A DNA stretch of 33,271 bases from Alistipes sp. Marseille-P5061. Lineage in GTDB: Bacteria > Bacteroidota > Bacteroidia > Bacteroidales > Rikenellaceae. The stretch spans positions 678,596 to 711,866 of the forward strand of contig NZ_LT985749.1 of assembly GCF_900290115.1 (NCBI RefSeq), written 5' to 3'. The position numbers were made by a program, and so were the translations under genes. Under the pieces are notes generated by a model. The model was given only the letters and a program-made list of their open reading frames with translations. It was not told the DNA's origin and searched no databases. Below, piece by piece: positions 16,601 to 23,882 of the stretch; the first letter of the stretch is position 1; every line of letters begins with the position of its first letter.

Positions 16601-16993
16601 CTACTCCTCCATGTCGTGGAGGTGGATTTCGAGGGCCCGCACCGAGATGCGCACCTCGTGGAGCGAGACGCCGAGCGAGCCGATGAGGCAGAGCAGCGCC
16701 ACGCCGAAGACATAGGCCGAGAGGCTCTGGAGGCCGACGTAAATCAGCAGCATGGTCACCACGCAGAGGAAGAGGCTCGCCACGCCGAGCGCCTGCATCG
16801 TACGGGTCAGGCGCAGCCGGCGGCGCAGGTTCTCGATTTGCGCCCGCGTCACCCGCGAGGGCTGCTGCCGGTGCTGCTCGTGGAGCGAACGCACCAGCTG
16901 CGCGTAGGAGAGGAAACGGTTGGTGTAGGCCAGCAGGATGAGGGAGATGGCCGGGAAAAGCAGCGCCGGCGTCGTGAGTGTCAGTTCTTCCAT
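16601..16993 (-). CDS. DUF2721 family small membrane protein
   Basis: This is a 130-residue protein. I chose ATG at 16993 (MEELTLTTPALLFPAISLIL) because it starts just before the first membrane helix; upstream in-frame sequence is Arg/Gly-rich and unlike the family. There is one membrane helix at about 9-27 with the typical LLAYTNRFLSYAQLVRSLH continuation. A basic cytosolic segment follows (about 45-68), then two C-terminal helices (about 70-115). This matches DUF2721, a conserved inner-membrane family of unknown function. It is monocistronic and divergent from the aquaporin gene. It ends with TAG. Confidence 0.75.
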   Translation of the reverse strand: MEELTLTTPALLFPAISLILLAYTNRFLSYAQLVRSLHEQHRQQPSRVTRAQIENLRRRLRLTRTMQALGVASLFLCVVTMLLIYVGLQSLSAYVFGVALLCLIGSLGVSLHEVRISVRALEIHLHDMEE

Positions 16994-17102
16994 ATCGAAT
17001 ATCTTGAAACGGGTGGGAGGGCAAAGGTAGCCATTTTTTCGCGACAAAGCGCCGCCCGGGGCGGAGAAAGCCGCGCCGCGCAACCGTTCCCGCACCCTCG
17101 GG

Positions 17103-17135
17103 TTTTGGTTATCCCGTTTTTTATCCGTAACTTTA
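17103..17135 (+). promoter_or_regulatory. Aquaporin promoter
   Basis: TTTG (within TTTTGG at 17103-17108) and TAACTTTA (17128-17135) are separated by 20 bp, the normal spacing of the Bacteroidetes -33 TTTG and -7 TAnnTTTG boxes. The last base of the -7 box is A rather than G. The start codon is 33 bp downstream. Confidence 0.7.
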
Positions 17136-17167
17136 GCTCAACCATACAACCTAAAACCCTTGAACCA

Positions 17168-17875
17168 ATGAAAAAGTACTTAGCGGAAATGGTCGGGACG
17201 ATGGTCCTCGTCCTGATGGGATGCGGCAGCGCCGTATTCGCAGGGAGTGTGGCCGGCGGTGTGGGCGCCGGCGTCGGAACAATCGGAGTGGCGCTGGCCT
17301 TCGGTCTCTCGGTCGTTGCCATGGCCTATACGATTGGCAACGTCTCGGGGTGCCACATCAACCCCGCCATCACCTTCGGAGTCTTCCTCTCGGGGCGCAT
17401 GAGCGGCCGTGAGGCGGCCGCATACATGGTTGCCCAGGTCATCGGCGCCATCGTCGGTTCGGCAATCCTCTATGCGCTGACGGCGAGCGGCAGCCACGGC
17501 GGCCCCACCGCAACGGGCGCCAACAGCTTTGCCGACGGCATGATGCTCCAGGCCTTCATCGCCGAGGCGGTCTTCACCTTCATCTTCGTGCTGGTGGTGC
17601 TGGGGACCACCGACGCCAAGCAGGGCGCCGGCAACCTGGCGGGTCTGGCCATCGGTCTGACGCTGGTGCTGGTACACATCGTCTGCATCCCGATTACGGG
17701 GACGTCGGTCAATCCGGCCCGCTCGATTGGCCCGGCCCTCTTCGAGGGGGGCACGGCGCTCGCGCAGCTGTGGCTCTTCATCGTGGCGCCGCTGGTCGGT
17801 GCGGCGCTCAGCGCCGGGGTATGGCGCCTGCTCGCCGACAAACGGAGCGCCCGTCCCGCCGGCAAGCGGAAGTAG
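17168..17875 (+). CDS. aqpZ: Aquaporin Z-type water channel
   Basis: This is a 235-residue MIP-family channel with six membrane helices and both pore-forming NPA boxes: GCHINPAITFG in the first half and TSVNPARSIGPA in the second. The Arg following the second box (NPAR) is the selectivity-filter arginine. The small residues before it and the His in the fifth-helix region (LVLVHIVCIPITGTSVNPAR) fit a water-selective AqpZ rather than a glycerol facilitator. The N-terminus (MKKYLAEMVGTMVLVLMGCGSAVFAG) is the standard start. It is a single gene with its own promoter and a strong terminator, convergent with the LytTR regulator. Confidence 0.93.
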   Translation: MKKYLAEMVGTMVLVLMGCGSAVFAGSVAGGVGAGVGTIGVALAFGLSVVAMAYTIGNVSGCHINPAITFGVFLSGRMSGREAAAYMVAQVIGAIVGSAILYALTASGSHGGPTATGANSFADGMMLQAFIAEAVFTFIFVLVVLGTTDAKQGAGNLAGLAIGLTLVLVHIVCIPITGTSVNPARSIGPALFEGGTALAQLWLFIVAPLVGAALSAGVWRLLADKRSARPAGKRK

Positions 17876-17935
17876 CGGAAGGGGTCCGGCCCCGTCCCGA
17901 CAGGCACAAGGCCGGAAGCCCCCGGCTCGACATCA

Positions 17936-17978
17936 CGACAAACCCCTGCCGACCTGTGCGGCAGGGGTTTGTCGCTTT
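17936..17978 (+). terminator. Bidirectional terminator between aqpZ and the LytTR gene
   Basis: CGACAAACCCCTGCC (17936-17950) pairs with GGCAGGGGTTTGTCG (17960-17974), a perfect 15-bp stem with a 9-nt loop, followed by CTTTT. It lies between two convergent genes. Confidence 0.9.
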
Positions 17979-17994
17979 TGAAGCGGAGCGGGAA

Positions 17995-18768
17995 CTATCG
18001 TCCGAACCACTCCAGGAAGGAGTCGCGCTGCGAGGCGCTGACAAGCTCCTCACGCTCCTGACAGGGGCTCCTGAACCTTATCTTCAGCCTCCCCTGGTCG
18101 AACTTGCGGACCTCCCGGATGACGTTCCGATTGACGATGCAGCTCCGGGAAACCCGGTGGAAAAGCTCCGGCGGCAACAGCTCGACCAACTCCTTGAGTT
18201 TGTAATCCACCAGATACTCCTGCCCGGAGAATGTGTGGAGCGTAACATACTTGTCGTCCGCATCAAAGAGCGCCATCTCCTCCACCTCGACCGCCACATA
18301 ACGGTTTCCGCAGCTGACCAGCAGCCGGTTCTGACTGGTCCGCCTGCCCCCGACCGCCGCGAGCAGACTGACATACCTCCGGACATTCGCCTCCGCAACG
18401 CCGACCTGATATTCGTGCTTTTCGACGGCGCGCAGCAAATCCCCGTCCTCAATGGGCTTGAGCAGATAATCGATGCTGTTTACGCGGAATGCCCGGATGG
18501 CCCATTCGTCGTGCGAGGTGGTGAAGATGATGGGATTGCCCACGCGGCACTGGTTGAAGATTTCGAAACACTGGCCGTCGGAGAGCTCCACGTCCATAAA
18601 AACCAGAGAGTCGTCATCGGGATGCCGGCGAAAATAATCCACGCTCTCACGCACCGTGCCGAGTATGCACAGCAACCTGTAAGAGGGGCGGAGCCGGCCT
18701 ATCGCCTCGGCAAGCATCCGGGCTCCGAACTGTTCATCTTCTATGATTATGTAATTCATCATATTCAT
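17995..18768 (-). CDS. LytTR-family response regulator
   Basis: This is a 257-residue regulator. The N-terminal receiver (residues about 5-120) has the acidic pair IIEDEQ, a phosphoacceptor Asp in VFMDVELSDG (about residue 59), TTSHDEW and LLKPIE. The C-terminal LytTR DNA-binding domain (about 150-250) shows FDADDKYVTLHTFSG, DYKLKELVELLP, FHRVSRSCIVNRNVI and a final charged stretch. It is translated after the sensor kinase with an ATGA overlap, so the pair was built as one operon. Its kinase partner is broken by an amber codon, so the regulator may now be uncoupled. A candidate binding site with LytTR-like 21-bp periodicity lies between the kinase and the divergent leucine-rich-repeat gene, its probable target. 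Confidence 0.9.
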   Translation of the reverse strand: MNMMNYIIIEDEQFGARMLAEAIGRLRPSYRLLCILGTVRESVDYFRRHPDDDSLVFMDVELSDGQCFEIFNQCRVGNPIIFTTSHDEWAIRAFRVNSIDYLLKPIEDGDLLRAVEKHEYQVGVAEANVRRYVSLLAAVGGRRTSQNRLLVSCGNRYVAVEVEEMALFDADDKYVTLHTFSGQEYLVDYKLKELVELLPPELFHRVSRSCIVNRNVIREVRKFDQGRLKIRFRSPCQEREELVSASQRDSFLEWFGR

Positions 18769-19781
18769 CGGTCAAGGTATGAGAGTTCGACCCGGAAACA
18801 CGCTCCGTCGCCTCCGTAGGTCATCGTACCGCCCTGGAGCCTGTAGCATTCGCGGATGTAGCCGAGTCCGAACGAACTCGAAGCGACGTTGCTTCGGGGG
18901 TGTATCGGATTCGAGACGACGATTCGCTCCGCTTCGACCCTGACGGAAACGGTCATCGGCTTCCGGAGCGATATTTCGTTGTGCTTGGCGATGTTCTCGA
19001 TGAGCATCTGCAGCACGAGCGGCAGAATCCGATGCCCGCCGACATGCTCCCGCCCCTGGAAATCGACATTCAGCGCGTTGTTGTAGCGAATCGAGAGAAT
19101 CGACACGTAATGCCACATGAAATCGAGCTCCTCGGAGAGCGGAACCGTCGATTTGTCGCGCACCTCGAGGACATGGCGGTACAGACGGGACAAATTGCGG
19201 GTGAATTCACACGCCCCGTCGGGATTGCTGCGGATGAGGTAGAGCAGGTTGTTGAGCGAATTGAACAGGAAGTGGGGATTGACCTAGGCGTTGAGCAGAT
19301 TGTACTTGTAGGCCAGCAGCTCCTGGCGGGCGACATCCTGCCTGTGGCGCAGCTCATAGGCCGCAGCCACATGATAGGCAACCTCGACACACATGAAAAT
19401 AACGATGTTGTAGAGTATCGTCCCGGGCACATCGACCGTCGTCTCGGGTTGGAAAATCCGCGCCACGACAAGAAACAGCCTGTTGATGATGAAGAGCAGC
19501 AGGAACGACAGCACGGCGTCGACCGTCATCTTCAGCCATAGTGCCGGCTTCCTCCGGAACCGGCTCCACAACGTGAAAATCACAAGGTAGTTCGACAACA
19601 GAATCAACAGGCACGGGACCATGTTGTACAGCAGGTCCGACAGGCAGGCTCCCGGCGAATCGTAGGGCAGCAGTTCGTTGTGACGCACCAGGTTGTAGAA
19701 CAGCTGAAGGATGATGTCGAAGAGTATGCCGACTCCTGTTCCGACAAGGAGGTATTTCCCGTCAAGTCTCCGCATAAACAT
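18765..19781 (-). pseudogene. LytS-type sensor histidine kinase with amber codon in the His motif
   Basis: This reads as a 338-residue kinase from ATG at 19781. Four to five membrane helices (residues about 8-150) lead to the His_kinase family motif. The frame reads KYNLLNA-TAG-VNPHFLFNSLNNL, with the stop at 19284-19286 (codon 166). The family has Gln at this place (QxNPHFLFN), so CAG to TAG is the likely change. Downstream are RLYRHVLEVRD, the N box LVLQMLIENIAKHNEI and the GLGYIRECYRL ATP-lid region, all in the same frame. Termination leaves only the membrane part, without phosphoacceptor or ATPase domain. A restart at an internal ATG (19193) would also lack the phosphoacceptor. I chose 19781 because the promoter ends just upstream. 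Confidence 0.88.
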
Positions 19782-19797
19782 TCCTGCGTTTGCAACG

Positions 19798-19829
19798 TAA
19801 AGATAAAAATCATTTCCCAATCGGACAAA
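19798..19829 (-). promoter_or_regulatory. Promoter of the LytS/LytTR operon
   Basis: On the minus strand, TTTG (plus 19826-19829) and TATCTTTA (plus 19798-19805) are separated by exactly 20 bp, matching the -33/-7 arrangement of Bacteroidetes. An AGGA ribosome-binding-like site precedes the ATG at 19781. This position rules out starts further upstream. Confidence 0.75.
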
Positions 19830-19867
19830 ATCTTCGTCTTCATATTCGGATTCACTCCGCAAATATC

Positions 19868-19897
19868 GGAGTTCATCCTTCCAAAACGGGAGTTCAC
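19868..19897. promoter_or_regulatory. Candidate LytTR operator in divergent intergenic region
   Basis: GGAGTTCAT (19868-19876) and GGAGTTCAC (19889-19897) are direct 9-mers with a 21-bp start-to-start distance. LytTR proteins typically bind two 9-bp direct repeats separated by 12-13 bp with a GTT core, which fits. Flanking ACTCCG/CGGAGT inverted repeats (19854-19859 and 19867-19872) add dyad symmetry. The site lies upstream of the -33 box of the kinase operon and before the leucine-rich-repeat gene. Confidence 0.5.
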
Positions 19898-19974
19898 TCC
19901 TCCGGGCGATTGGGTTTCGGAGGGTTTTGACTTAATTAGCATTGGAAAAACAAATCCCTACAATCATCACAGTT

Positions 19975-21477
19975 ATGGTACACAGACTTCTCTCGACAAT
20001 TGCGTTGACCTCCATGCTTTTGTGCGTCAACAGCTCCGAATCGGATTCCGACCCTGTCATGAAGCCGTCCAGGCCCGGGCAGATAACCGTAACCGTGCAG
20101 GATGACCGGCAGACGGCCCTGCTCTCCATCGCTCCGCTCGACGATGCGCTGCGCTACGTATGGTTCAAGGACGGTGCTCTGTTCGAAACGACCGAACAAC
20201 CGCAATGCACGGTCAGTGAAAACGGCATCTACAAGGTTGCCGGAGAGAACGAGGCGGGACGAGGCGCTTTCAGCGACGAGGCGCAGGTCGACCTCTCGGA
20301 GTTCGGGCCGGACAACCTGCTCACCGAAGAGTTCATTCCCGATGCAGCCTTCAGAGAGTAGCTCAACGAGAAGCTCGCCGGCGGAAGCGGTTTCTACTCC
20401 ATCACCGATGCGGCCGCCTATGATGGCGAGTTTGACATCAACTCCGAAACGGGTATCTCGAACATCGATGGCATCCGGTATTTCACCTCTCTGAAGCGGC
20501 TCAAGTGCAGCGAAATTACCTTGCTCTCCTCCATGGAGGAGATTCTCCAGCTCACCAAACTCGAGTATCTGTGGATAATGTTCAGCAGCTGCACCGAGTT
20601 CGACCTTACCCCGCTCAAGAATCTCGAGGAGGCCCACATCATGGCCAACTCGGCCTGCAAGCCCGACGGACTGAAGGTCGCAGGGTTGAACAAACTGCGC
20701 AGCCTGAGCTGCAACAACAATCTCGAATCGCTCGACCTGACGGGATGCACGGCTCTCGAAGAGCTGGTCTGCTCCTACAATTCGCTCTCGGACGACAAAC
20801 TGATTCTGCCCGACGGAGCACCCCTCTCGATTCTTGCCGTGCATACGAACGGAAACCTGACCCGAATGGAGCTGTCGAAATACGCATCGACACTCACCTT
20901 CCTCAACATCGGGAATACGGGATTCAAGGAGCTTGACCTGACCGGATTGACCCGACTCGAGGACCTGAGCATCGAAAACTGCGGCATGAACTCCTCCGCA
21001 CTGACCGGACTGGCGAACTGCACCAGCCTCAAGAGTCTGCGCATCGACTCGAACAATTTCGACAAGCTCGACGTCTCGACACTGACCAATCTCGAGATGC
21101 TGCGCTGCGACTTCAACCGCCTGACGTCCATGGACCTGAGTCACAACGGGAAAATCCAGGAGCTCAGCTTCCAGGACAACGAACTTGAGGACATCACGCT
21201 CACGAATCTATCGCAATGCTGGTACATGAATCTCACCCAAAACGCCCTGAGACGGGTCGATTTGACGCCGTGCATCGCATTGGAGCAGTTCTTCTGCAAC
21301 GGCAACAAGCTCAAAAAGCTGGAGAACAAACAGGTTGAAATCAAACTCTCGGAGGAGTACGACGTCGAACGGCTCAACGGCAGCGACTTCAACACCTACT
21401 GCGACGAAATCGGCAAATACTTCTATTCCTACGACGGAACGGGCATCTTCGTTCACGAATTTTCGGACAAGGAGTAA
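19975..21477 (+). pseudogene. Exported Ig-like/leucine-rich-repeat protein with in-frame amber codon
   Basis: The frame is about 500 codons. The N-terminus (MVHRLLSTIALTSMLLCVNS) is a secretion signal, possibly a lipoprotein with an atypical lipobox. Residues about 30-105 look like an Ig-like domain (LRYVWFKDGALFETT, SENGIYKVAGENEAG). After IPDAAFRE the codon is TAG (20359-20361, codon 129). The same frame then continues with LNEKLAGGSGFYSITDAA and runs into about ten internalin-like leucine-rich repeats (LDLTGCTALEELVCSYNSL is typical) to TAA at 21475. All repeats lie beyond the stop, so the truncated product would be only an Ig-like fragment. It is divergent from the LytTR/kinase operon and is its probable target. 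Function is likely surface adhesion or ligand binding. Confidence 0.82.
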
Positions 21478-21810
21478 TCCCGGGACCCAGGACCGCAGAG
21501 ACTCCGAAGCACCCCCAGACAAAAAGCTGTTCTCTGCAGAATCGAAGCAGGGTCCGACCCCGGCCCTGCGCCTCGCACAACGAGACGACGGAACCGAAAT
21601 ACGGGGCAAGGGAAAGGGCAAGAAAGGGAAAACGAAATGAGGGGGGGGGCGGATGACGAAGATTCAATGCTTTGTCCATCCGCCCTTCCGCTCAGGAGGA
21701 TACGCAGTCGGAATACCAGAGCCCCCCTCCACTTTTTGGATACATCCCCCCGGCCCATGGTAGGGGCGTTTTAAGGTCGCAGGTGCCGAGTCCCCTCATG
21801 CACCGGCATA
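21478..21810. other. Gene-poor boundary between host-type DNA and the island
   Basis: No convincing gene. A run of nine G (21641-21649) is unusual and overlaps a 9-bp hairpin (GGGCGGATG 21647-21655 with CATCCGCCC 21677-21685) that may terminate the leucine-rich-repeat transcript. CCACTTTTTGGATAC near 21730 resembles the ends of some insertion sequences, but no partner or transposase is visible. The left edge of the island may lie here or slightly further right. Confidence 0.5.
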
Positions 21811-21845
21811 CAAAAACAAAAAAGGAGAATCCCTAAAGATTCTCC
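21811..21845 (-). terminator. Minus-strand intrinsic terminator
   Basis: On the minus strand, GGAGAATC (plus 21838-21845) pairs with GATTCTCC (plus 21824-21831) around a 6-nt loop and runs into TTTTTTGTTTTTG (plus 21811-21823). This is a textbook terminator for a minus-strand transcript. Confidence 0.88.
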
Positions 21846-21980
21846 CTTCTGCTTTGGAGCGGAAAACGGATTTCCGACCCAAGCATATTCCTCGTTAACA
21901 ATCAGCGCATTACGTGAAGCATTTTCCTCAAAGGTCACTCCCGCGATGCGGTCATCATGCACTCGTTTGCATCCCAATGC
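21815..21980 (-). ncRNA. Candidate small RNA between ATPase gene and island boundary
   Basis: A near-perfect minus-strand promoter and a strong intrinsic terminator enclose about 165 nt with no credible protein. The 5' end (AAGCATT, plus 21976-21982) can pair with AATGCTT (plus 21917-21923), and CCGC-ATC-GCGG forms a second small hairpin. One long frame runs through the region, but its C-terminal codons are the terminator stem itself, which argues against a protein. It does not match tmRNA, SRP RNA, RNase P RNA or a tRNA by eye. Ends are approximate (start near 21980). Confidence 0.45.
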
Positions 21981-21986
21981 TTTCGA

Positions 21987-22018
21987 CAAAGATAAGAAAT
22001 CTTCAGTCCAAATACAAA
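21987..22018 (-). promoter_or_regulatory. Promoter of the candidate small RNA
   Basis: On the minus strand, TTTG (plus 22015-22018) and TATCTTTG (plus 21987-21994) are separated by exactly 20 bp, a full match to the Bacteroidetes -33/-7 consensus. It sits at the very end of the AAA+ ATPase gene. Confidence 0.7.
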
Positions 22019-22019
22019 C

Positions 22020-23723
22020 TCAAAATCCGATTTTGCGCCGCGACCGCTCCGGCTGCCCAAGCACTTCCAAGCGGCAGTATCCGTCGAGTTGCTCGAACGA
22101 AGGTTCCGCGCCCTGCAGGATTATGTCAATCGTCCGTTTGCGGGCGATGTTCTCGATCTGTCCGCCGCTGAAATCGTACCTTTCGGCCAGCGTGGCGGCG
22201 GTCTGTTCGTCAAGCGCCGGGATCATCGACCGCCAGATCCGGCTCTTCGCCTCCACAGAGGGTTTCTCAAACTCAATCTTGTAGAGAAACCGCCGCTCGA
22301 AAGCCCGGTCCAGATTCTGTGTAAGGTTGGTCGTAGCGATCAGAATGCCATCCAACTGCTCCATCTCTTGCAGAATGATATTCTGGATCGAGTTTTCCAT
22401 CTTCTCCACGGCCTGGCTGGCTCCCTCCTGGCGGATGCCCAGCACGGCGTCTGCCTCATTGAAGAGCAGGATGGGAGCCGGTTTCGAATAACGGGTATAG
22501 GCGCGGTAACGATCGAAAGCCTCCTTGATGTTCTTCTCGCTTTCGCCGACCCAACAGCTCTTGATCTGCGAAACATCGACAACCATCAGATCGCGGCCCG
22601 TGCGGCGTGCCAGCTGGTAGACCGTCTCGGTCTTGCCTGTCCCCGGCGCTCCGTAGAAAAGGCAGGCAAAGCCCTTGCGCATGCCGCCGGCCTCCAGCCG
22701 CTGCTGGATGTCGGTGAAGTGTTCGGGGGCGAGGAGTTCCCCCAGCCGGTCGATCTGTCGCTGCACCGACGGGTTGTAGAAGAGCTCCTTGGCGGCAAAG
22801 GTCGTGCAGTCGAGCAGATCCCTCCCCTTGCGACTCTTGTGCTCGACATAACGCAAACCGACGAAAAGAGCCTCCCGGGCCGTGCGAGTCAGGTGGAAAT
22901 ACTCCGGATCTTCCAATCCGTTTGCGTTATAGGGCTCGATGATTTTCCGTTCGCACAGTTTGAGATCCGAGGCATTCATCATCCAGGAAAGGAACCGTTG
23001 CTCATCCCCCGTAAAATAGTCCTGCCAGTCCCGCATCCGGAGGTATGCCTTGCCCTTGTTCACATAGAGATGGCAGAAGACGTAAAACAGCAGGCGTTCC
23101 ACGTCTTCGGACAAATCATAGATTTGGAGCGTCTGACAGAACGGCAATTCCGGATTGGCTGCCACCAGCGCATCCAGATCGGCGAGCAGCAGATTCCGGT
23201 CCTCTTTCATCCGGTCAAGAATCTTCTCCATGCGGTCGAAGAGCTGCTCGACAGTCAGGTTGTCGATGGGCGCCGGCTCGAAGGCGCGGTTTTCCTTGAC
23301 GGCCTCCACGACCTCCATCGGGACGGAGTAGAAGAGCGTGTTCTCCTTTTTGAGTCGCCAAATGAGGTGGCGCTGTGCCAGGCGGTCGGCTGCGGCCATC
23401 AACGAGATAATCCGCACCGTACGGCAACCGATCAGGTCGGAAAAATCGCTGATCTGAATCCGCGGATCGGTGCTTTTCTCCATAAAGAGGGCAAAGGCCA
23501 ATGCCTGCTCCTCATCAAGCGACATGCATTCGGACACATACGTCAACGCCGAATGGGCCTTTTCTGAAAAGGGCGTTTCGAGTTTCAGTTCTATGGCCAA
23601 ATTCACGATCTGCTCGATGGCTCCGATCAAGGTCCACGCCGGCTCCTTCGGGTTCTTTACCAATGGCTGATCAACCTCCGTTTTCGGGCTCGTGCCCCTC
23701 TTCGTCTCAAGATGTTCCATCAT
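22020..23723 (-). CDS. AAA+ ATPase of unknown role (island cargo)
   Basis: This is a 567-residue protein. The N-terminal half (about 1-330) is helical with no recognised domain. Residues about 335-520 form an AAA+ module: Walker A GAPGTGKTE (about 358-366), Walker B LLFNEADAV, sensor 1 IATTNLTQNL, and the paired-Arg segment RAFERRFLYKIEF, then a lid (FSGGQIENIARKRTID). The nearest known architecture is the spastin/FtsH/Cdc48-like single-ring ATPase. It probably acts as a remodelling or unfolding motor. I chose ATG at 23723 (MMEHLETKRG) because it follows a purine-rich ribosome-binding-like stretch. The gene is divergent from the WYL regulator, and the shared intergenic region suggests joint control. 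Walker B has Asn-Glu instead of Asp-Glu (LFNEAD). Confidence 0.85.
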   Translation of the reverse strand: MMEHLETKRGTSPKTEVDQPLVKNPKEPAWTLIGAIEQIVNLAIELKLETPFSEKAHSALTYVSECMSLDEEQALAFALFMEKSTDPRIQISDFSDLIGCRTVRIISLMAAADRLAQRHLIWRLKKENTLFYSVPMEVVEAVKENRAFEPAPIDNLTVEQLFDRMEKILDRMKEDRNLLLADLDALVAANPELPFCQTLQIYDLSEDVERLLFYVFCHLYVNKGKAYLRMRDWQDYFTGDEQRFLSWMMNASDLKLCERKIIEPYNANGLEDPEYFHLTRTAREALFVGLRYVEHKSRKGRDLLDCTTFAAKELFYNPSVQRQIDRLGELLAPEHFTDIQQRLEAGGMRKGFACLFYGAPGTGKTETVYQLARRTGRDLMVVDVSQIKSCWVGESEKNIKEAFDRYRAYTRYSKPAPILLFNEADAVLGIRQEGASQAVEKMENSIQNIILQEMEQLDGILIATTNLTQNLDRAFERRFLYKIEFEKPSVEAKSRIWRSMIPALDEQTAATLAERYDFSGGQIENIARKRTIDIILQGAEPSFEQLDGYCRLEVLGQPERSRRKIGF

Positions 23724-23853
23724 TTCCGTATTTTTTCTCCGGCAAAGTTCAACCAGTAATCTGCCGAAATCCGGCGCATGCATTCTTTTTTGAAAAAAAT
23801 GGCATACCATGAAAAATTCCAACTATGTGCAATATTTCAGCACATAATCTTGC

Positions 23854-23861
23854 TACCTTTG
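23854..23861 (+). promoter_or_regulatory. Promoter of the WYL-led operon
   Basis: TACCTTTG matches TAnnTTTG and lies 21 bp before the WYL start. No convincing -33 box is visible at the normal spacing, which would fit a promoter needing or blocked by a regulator. Confidence 0.55.
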
Positions 23862-23882
23862 TACCAGAAAAAGACAAACATC

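Noticed and set aside
16347..17024. Pro/Arg-rich minus-strand frame covering the small RNA and DUF2721 region
   Set aside because: It is an out-of-frame shadow of the DUF2721 gene, which has proper membrane helices and start.
6233..20361. TAG recoded as glutamine throughout the genome
   Set aside because: TAG ends several intact genes at their normal C-terminus (response regulator, PiT, AqpZ, LytTR, the MBL protein), so general recoding does not fit.
21720..21770. Insertion-sequence end (CCACTTTTTGGATAC-like)
   Set aside because: There is no inverted partner, target duplication or transposase fragment in the window.
21771..21989. A 72-codon minus-strand frame as a small protein gene
   Set aside because: The last third of the frame encodes the stem and loop of an intrinsic terminator and its start lies on the promoter -7 box; a short RNA is more plausible.
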